Shown in pieces: positions 59,995 to 64,000 of a DNA stretch of 64,000 nucleotides. How positions within the stretch are numbered: the first letter of the stretch is position 1; each line of letters begins with the position of its first letter. Under the pieces are notes generated by a model. That model had not been told where the DNA came from. It did not search any database and saw only the letters and a list, made by a program, of their open reading frames with translations. Both the position numbers and the translations under genes were made by a program. This DNA comes from Clavaria fumosa. Its lineage: Eukaryota; Basidiomycota; Agaricomycetes; Agaricales; Clavariaceae. Location of the stretch: assembly GCA_951802425.1 (NCBI GenBank), contig OX637794.1:186001-250000 (forward strand). The letters run 5' to 3'.

Positions 59995-62926
59995 CGACTC
60001 CGATCGTACGGAACCGATACTCGATACCCTTTCCTTTCATCGTTCTCTTTCCCTTCTTGCCTCCTCTCCTTCTATTTCGTCTCCGTTCAAAGCTATGATA
60101 GACTCCGGCGCTGAACTTTGTTTCATTGACGCCAAATTTGCTTCTCGCTTCCGTCTTCCGAAAACTCCGGTGACCCCTCGGGAGGTCATTTTTGTTAACG
60201 GGACCACCTCCATATGGGTTACCGAAGCGGTCTGGTTATCCATTCGGCTCTCCGCCATGGATCCGACCGACGTCTTGTGTGTAGTTACCGATCTTGATCC
60301 CTCTAGTGATGTGATCTTGGGAATGAATTGGCTGTTCCAAAACAACCCGCTGGTTGACTGGATTACTGGCCAGATAAAGCCCAGACCATCTACGAAAGAG
60401 GAGAAAACTCCGAAATCTGATCCAGAGGGTGCACCGGCCAGCACTCTCCACTCTGTCCCTCTGTCCACCTCTGTCCCTCTGTCTGTCTCCGCTCCGTGTG
60501 CTCCGGTTCAAATGTCGTCTGCAGCGACTCCGAACCAGACCCAGACTCCGTCTCCATCTCTGCCTCTGTCTCCGTCTTTGACCCAGTCTCTGACCTTTCC
60601 GTCTACTCCGTCTCTCCAGGAGACACCCAAAGTTTCTTTTGTTAATGCTGCCGCATTCGTCACGGCTTGTGGACTTCGCGGGTCCCAAGTCTTTGGCATG
60701 ACGTTGTCGAGCAAGTCCGCGCGCGTGGCCTCCGCTTCGTTCAACGTCCCCGACACCACCCCCCAGGACCTCCTCTCCGTTCCGGAGGAGTACAAGGACT
60801 TCCCAGATGTCTTCAGTAAAAAGAAGGCAGATACCCTTGCTCCGCATCGACCGTATGATTTAAAGATCAACCTGCTGGATGGCCAATCCCCTCCGCCAGG
60901 TGCGGTCTACTCTCTGTCGCAGTCCGAACTCAGCGAACTCCGCGAGTTTTTGGACGAGCACCTCCGCATCGGATTTATCCGTCCAAGCCGTTCTCCGCAT
61001 GGAGCACCTGTGCTCTTTGTCCGGAAGAAGAACGGAACGCTCCGATTATGCGTTGATTTCCGTGGTCTCAATAAATTGACCAAAAAAGACCGTTATCCGC
61101 TCCCGCTGACTAAAGATCTTCTCGACGTTCCAGGAAAAGCCCGAATCTATACAAAACTCGACCTCCAACATGCGTATCACCTGGTCCATATCGCTGAGGG
61201 TGACAAATGGAAGACCGCATTCCGCACCCGATACGGATCCTTTGAATGGTGTGTGATGCCTTTCGGGCTCACAAATGCGCCCGCCACATTCCAGCACTTT
61301 ATGAACGACATATTCTCCGACCTTCTTGACACGTTCATGGTCGTCTACCTCGACGACATCCTAATTTACTCCGAGGATCCGAAACAACACGTTGAGCACG
61401 TCCGAGAGGTACTCCGAAGGCTCCGGGAGCACGGACTCTTCCTGAACCCGGCTAAGTGTGAATTTCACGCTGAAACCGTGGAGTATCTCGGATTTGTTTT
61501 ATCTCCGTCCGGACTTTCTATGGACATGGCTAAAGTGAAAACTATACAGGATTGGCCGACTCCGCGGAAGGTCAAGGATGTCCAGTCCTTCCTCGGGTTC
61601 GCCAATTTCTACCGCCGCTTCATCCATGGCTATTCTGAGATCGTCGCTCCGATGAACCGCTTGACGCATAAAAACATTGAGTGGCAGTGGTCCGACGATT
61701 GCCAGTCCGCATTTGACTATCTAAAAACCGCGTTCTCCACGGCTCCGATCCTCTCGCACTTCATACCTGGAGCTCCGCTGATAGTCGAAACGGACGCCTT
61801 GGACTACGCTGTCGCCGCGATACTTTCTACGGTCGCCTCCGACGGTGAAGTCCACCCTATCACTTTTCATTCCCACACCCTAGGCGTCTCCGAACTGAAC
61901 TATGACACCCACGATAAGGAACTTCTTGCTATATTTGAGGCGTTTACCGCTTGGAGGCACTATCTCGAAGGTTCTGAAATTCCAGTCAATGTTGTTACCG
62001 ACCACAAGAACCTAGAGTACTTCTCCACAGTCCGCCTGCTCACCCAGCGTCAAGCCAGGTGGTCGGAGTTCCTTTCCCAGTTCAATTTCGTGATCCGATT
62101 CCGCCCTGGGCACCTCGGAATGAAACCCGATGCATTGACTAGACGTTGGGACGTCTATCCCAAAGAGGGGGATAGCGACTATGCCCGCGTCAATCCGCAA
62201 AACCTCCGGCCGATGTTCTCCAGCGAACAATTGATATCGTCTCTCCGAGCTTCGTCGCTTTACGTACCCGCACTCCGCACATCGTTTGTGATTGACGATC
62301 ATCAACTCCGAGAGGACATCCGGTCTGGACTCTTGCTCGATCCTGTGATCGTCCCGATCCTAGAAGACCTCCGCTCGAACTCCGCGGACCCTAAGTGGTC
62401 CATGGACGATGACAGACTTCTCCGCGAGCGCGGACGGATTTATGTACCGGACGTCAATGACCTCCGACTCCGCGTTTTATGCGCGAGACATGATCACCCG
62501 CTTGCCGGACATTTCGGTCAGACCAAGACTACGGCCTTGGTCTTCAGGGATTATACCTGGCCGAAACTCCGAGGATTCATATCGGACTTTTGCAAGTCTT
62601 GCACGACTTGTGGTAGGGCAAAAGCCCCTTGGCATAAGCCATATGGAACGCTCAAGCAGCTACCCATACCCGAGAAACCGTGGAATTCCATTTCGATGGA
62701 TTTCATCGAGCAACTCCCTGAGAGCTCCGGTTTTACCGCAATATTGGTGGTTGTTGATAGGTTTACGAAGCAGGGAATCTTCATCCCGACGACCGATGAA
62801 GTGAACTCCGCGGAGTTGGCCCGTCTATTCGTATTCCACGTCTTCTCGAAACATGGAGTTCTGTTGCATGTCACCTCTGATCACAGCTCCGAGTTCGTTT
62901 CCCATTTTTTTTCACTCGTTGGGTAA
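59954..62926 (+). CDS. pol: Element D Pol: protease, RT, RNase H, integrase N-terminus and half the core
   Basis: 990 codons open. Protease M-I-D-S-G-A-E-L-C-F (about 47) and V-I-L-G-M-N-W-L-F. A Ser/Pro/Thr-rich insert (about 150-230). RT with [12 protein letters not shown] (about 463). RNase H with E-T-D-A-L-D-Y-A-V-A and D-K-E-L-L-A-I-F. Integrase zinc domain (H-D-H-P-L-A-G-H-F ... C-T-T-C) and core M-D-F-I-E-Q and T-S-D-H-S-S-E-F. Translated by -1 shift from gag (TTG at 59,954 is not a true start). It ends early because of one extra T in a T8 run near 62,905-62,912; the frame continues at 62,853-63,776. Two positions in the S-D-H-S-S motif carry CA where TG stands in D-prime, pointing to an ancestral CG. 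Confidence 0.92.
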   Translation: MSSPESIVRLSGCSDSDRTEPILDTLSFHRSLSLLASSPSISSPFKAMIDSGAELCFIDAKFASRFRLPKTPVTPREVIFVNGTTSIWVTEAVWLSIRLSAMDPTDVLCVVTDLDPSSDVILGMNWLFQNNPLVDWITGQIKPRPSTKEEKTPKSDPEGAPASTLHSVPLSTSVPLSVSAPCAPVQMSSAATPNQTQTPSPSLPLSPSLTQSLTFPSTPSLQETPKVSFVNAAAFVTACGLRGSQVFGMTLSSKSARVASASFNVPDTTPQDLLSVPEEYKDFPDVFSKKKADTLAPHRPYDLKINLLDGQSPPPGAVYSLSQSELSELREFLDEHLRIGFIRPSRSPHGAPVLFVRKKNGTLRLCVDFRGLNKLTKKDRYPLPLTKDLLDVPGKARIYTKLDLQHAYHLVHIAEGDKWKTAFRTRYGSFEWCVMPFGLTNAPATFQHFMNDIFSDLLDTFMVVYLDDILIYSEDPKQHVEHVREVLRRLREHGLFLNPAKCEFHAETVEYLGFVLSPSGLSMDMAKVKTIQDWPTPRKVKDVQSFLGFANFYRRFIHGYSEIVAPMNRLTHKNIEWQWSDDCQSAFDYLKTAFSTAPILSHFIPGAPLIVETDALDYAVAAILSTVASDGEVHPITFHSHTLGVSELNYDTHDKELLAIFEAFTAWRHYLEGSEIPVNVVTDHKNLEYFSTVRLLTQRQARWSEFLSQFNFVIRFRPGHLGMKPDALTRRWDVYPKEGDSDYARVNPQNLRPMFSSEQLISSLRASSLYVPALRTSFVIDDHQLREDIRSGLLLDPVIVPILEDLRSNSADPKWSMDDDRLLRERGRIYVPDVNDLRLRVLCARHDHPLAGHFGQTKTTALVFRDYTWPKLRGFISDFCKSCTTCGRAKAPWHKPYGTLKQLPIPEKPWNSISMDFIEQLPESSGFTAILVVVDRFTKQGIFIPTTDEVNSAELARLFVFHVFSKHGVLLHVTSDHSSEFVSHFFSLVG

Positions 62927-63776
62927 AGTCCTGGACATGACTTTACACTTCACCTCCGGATATCATCCGGAGGGCGACGGACAGACAGAGCGGACTAACC
63001 AGACGTTGGAACAATACCTCCGTTGTTACTGCAATTACCAGCAGGACAACTGGTCGCAGCTTCTACCCCTCGCCGAGTTTGCCTACAACAATGCCCCGAG
63101 TGCCACCACTGGGGTTTCTCCGTTCTTCGCGAACAAGGGTTATCATCTGAATATCTCAGTATTTCCCGAACACGAAGTAACTTCGGTCCGTGCCCGAGAG
63201 CTCGCTGTAGACTTGGATCAGCTGCACCAAGAACTCCGTAACCAAATCGCCGAAGCACAGAGTCGCTATCAGGGTCCGGCGGACAAACGTCGGACTCCAG
63301 CACCGGAGTTTAAGGTCGGAAACCGAGTATACGTAAAGGCGAAGTTTTTCCGTACAACCAGACCCTCCAAAAAACTCTCCGACAAGTTCCTCGGACCTTT
63401 CGAAATCATCGGAGAGGCCGGTTCGCACTCCTTCGTACTCCGACTCCCCGAGGCCATGCGAGCCGTCCACCCTGTCTGCCACATTTCCATGCTGGAGCCA
63501 GTCACTCTGAATACAATTCCGAATCGTACCATCACCCCGCCTCCTCCGGTAGAGATCGATGGAGACTTAGAGCACGAAATCTCCGAAGTGCTCGACTCCA
63601 AGATCGACAAATGCCACACCTGCAAACTCCTATACCTGGTGCGGTGGTCCGGATACAAAGGAACCGATGAGGAAACATCCTGGCTTCCCGCTACGGAACT
63701 TGTCCACGCCTCCGAGGCCGTTTCGGATTTCCACCAAGCTTATCCGAACAAGCCCGGACCTCTCAATACCCTCTAG
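62913..63776 (+). CDS. Element D Pol continuation: integrase core end and chromodomain
   Basis: Frame +1 relative to the first part. Reads [24 protein letters not shown] core with G-Q-T-E (last catalytic Glu), the C-terminal integrase domain (F-K-V-G-N-R-V-Y-V-K-A, H-P-V-C-H-I-S-M-L) and a chromodomain (L-L-Y-L-V-R-W-S-G-Y-K-G, T-S-W-L-P). Stop TAG at 63,774-63,776. If the extra T is a sequencing error, pol is complete. Confidence 0.9.
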   Translation, partial: HSLGKVLDMTLHFTSGYHPEGDGQTERTNQTLEQYLRCYCNYQQDNWSQLLPLAEFAYNNAPSATTGVSPFFANKGYHLNISVFPEHEVTSVRARELAVDLDQLHQELRNQIAEAQSRYQGPADKRRTPAPEFKVGNRVYVKAKFFRTTRPSKKLSDKFLGPFEIIGEAGSHSFVLRLPEAMRAVHPVCHISMLEPVTLNTIPNRTITPPPPVEIDGDLEHEISEVLDSKIDKCHTCKLLYLVRWSGYKGTDEETSWLPATELVHASEAVSDFHQAYPNKPGPLNTL

Positions 63777-64000
63777 ACCTTTCCCCGTTCACTCCGATAC
63801 CCCGAAAATTCTCTTATGCTTCTATTTACGTACATTTTCCATTCAATCCAATTCCGTCTCTTTTCTCCGTTCACTCCGATACCCCGAAATCTCTCTTATG
63901 CTTCTACTTACGTACATTTTCTGTTCTATACTACTCCATCTCTCACTTCTCCGCCTTCTCCAAAAAAAAAAAAAAAAAAAAAATTGTATTTCTGTCTCTC
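63777..64000 (+). other. Element D 3' untranslated region with tandem duplication and A-run
   Basis: A block starting CCGTTCACTCCGATACCCCG at 63,785 repeats 82 bp later (63,867). An A-run of about 22 at 63,962-63,983 matches the A-run in D-prime near 9,920. The window ends before the 3' LTR. Confidence 0.8.

Larger units (their letters stand above)
58017..64000 (+). mobile_element. Element D: nearly intact Ty3/gypsy chromovirus (3' LTR outside window)
   Basis: 5' LTR 58,017-58,741, self-primer site, gag (58,782-59,957), -1 frameshift signal, pol (59,954-63,776 with one frameshift), then a leader-like 3' region with an A-run near the window end. The 3' LTR should lie beyond 64,000; the candidate left TSD is AGAGC (58,012-58,016). 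The D-prime copy (6,722-10,080), the solo LTR in B and scraps at 12.3 and 26.5 kb show that the family has been active repeatedly here. Confidence 0.93.

Overview
This window looks like a transposon-dominated block from a mushroom-forming basidiomycete (Agaricomycetes). The evidence is short introns of about 50-55 bp with GTAAGT-type donors, many chromodomain-bearing Ty3/gypsy retrotransposons (chromoviruses), a hAT remnant, and a Crinkler-type (Ubl, nuclease, kinase) gene of the kind known from basidiomycetes. The species cannot be named from the sequence. No rRNA, tRNA or CRISPR features were seen. Element names A, B, C, D, E, F and G are mine.

Layout. 1-1,307: the 3' part of an intron-containing gene for a paired CX2CX6C cysteine-motif protein. 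1,506-6,721 (-): decayed gypsy element G, split by a solo LTR of family F (5,016-5,922). 6,722-10,080 (+): heavily decayed copy of element D. 10,153-11,030 (-): decayed paralogue of the cysteine-motif protein. 11-21 kb: a gene-free palindrome zone. It holds a 60-bp palindromic tandem array (13.4-13.8 kb), a 100-bp palindromic satellite with higher-order structure (15.68-18.03 kb), a related smaller array (18.03-18.31 kb) and a nearly perfect inverted repeat with 1,140-bp arms (18,423-20,720). 21.3-25.8 kb: decayed element C with its 3' LTR. 27.5-31.5 kb (-): truncated element F. 31.6-32.1 kb: hAT transposase tail. 32,412-35,048: the best intact cellular-type gene, a 640-aa Crinkler-like protein in four exons.

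The right half (36-64 kb) is a readable nest of retrotransposons. Element A (-) is interrupted by element B (36,915-52,552, TSD CCAGT). B is interrupted by the young, apparently full-length element E (37,731-46,928, 1,794-bp LTRs, TSD CCTTC) and by a solo LTR of family D (49,303-50,027, TSD GTTAT). A also carries a second solo LTR (52,684-52,972, TSD GGAGT). A's leader runs into the 3' LTR of a second C copy (56,651-58,016), and that copy is cut by element D (58,017 to beyond the window), which is nearly intact.

Most notable: (1) families B, D and E each have a 10-12-nt sequence just inside the 5' LTR that is perfectly complementary to a site about 30-35 nt downstream of the LTR TATA box, the signature of Tf1/sushi-type self-primed reverse transcription; (2) both LTRs of E carry an antisense, apparently spliced gene for a 253-aa CCHC zinc-knuckle protein; (3) D has a clear -1 frameshift signal (A AAA AAA, 4-nt spacer, 14-bp stem); (4) all differences I found between E's LTRs are CpG transitions, and all old elements show the same CpG-to-TpG/CpA decay, so a CpG-directed mutation process has shaped the window.
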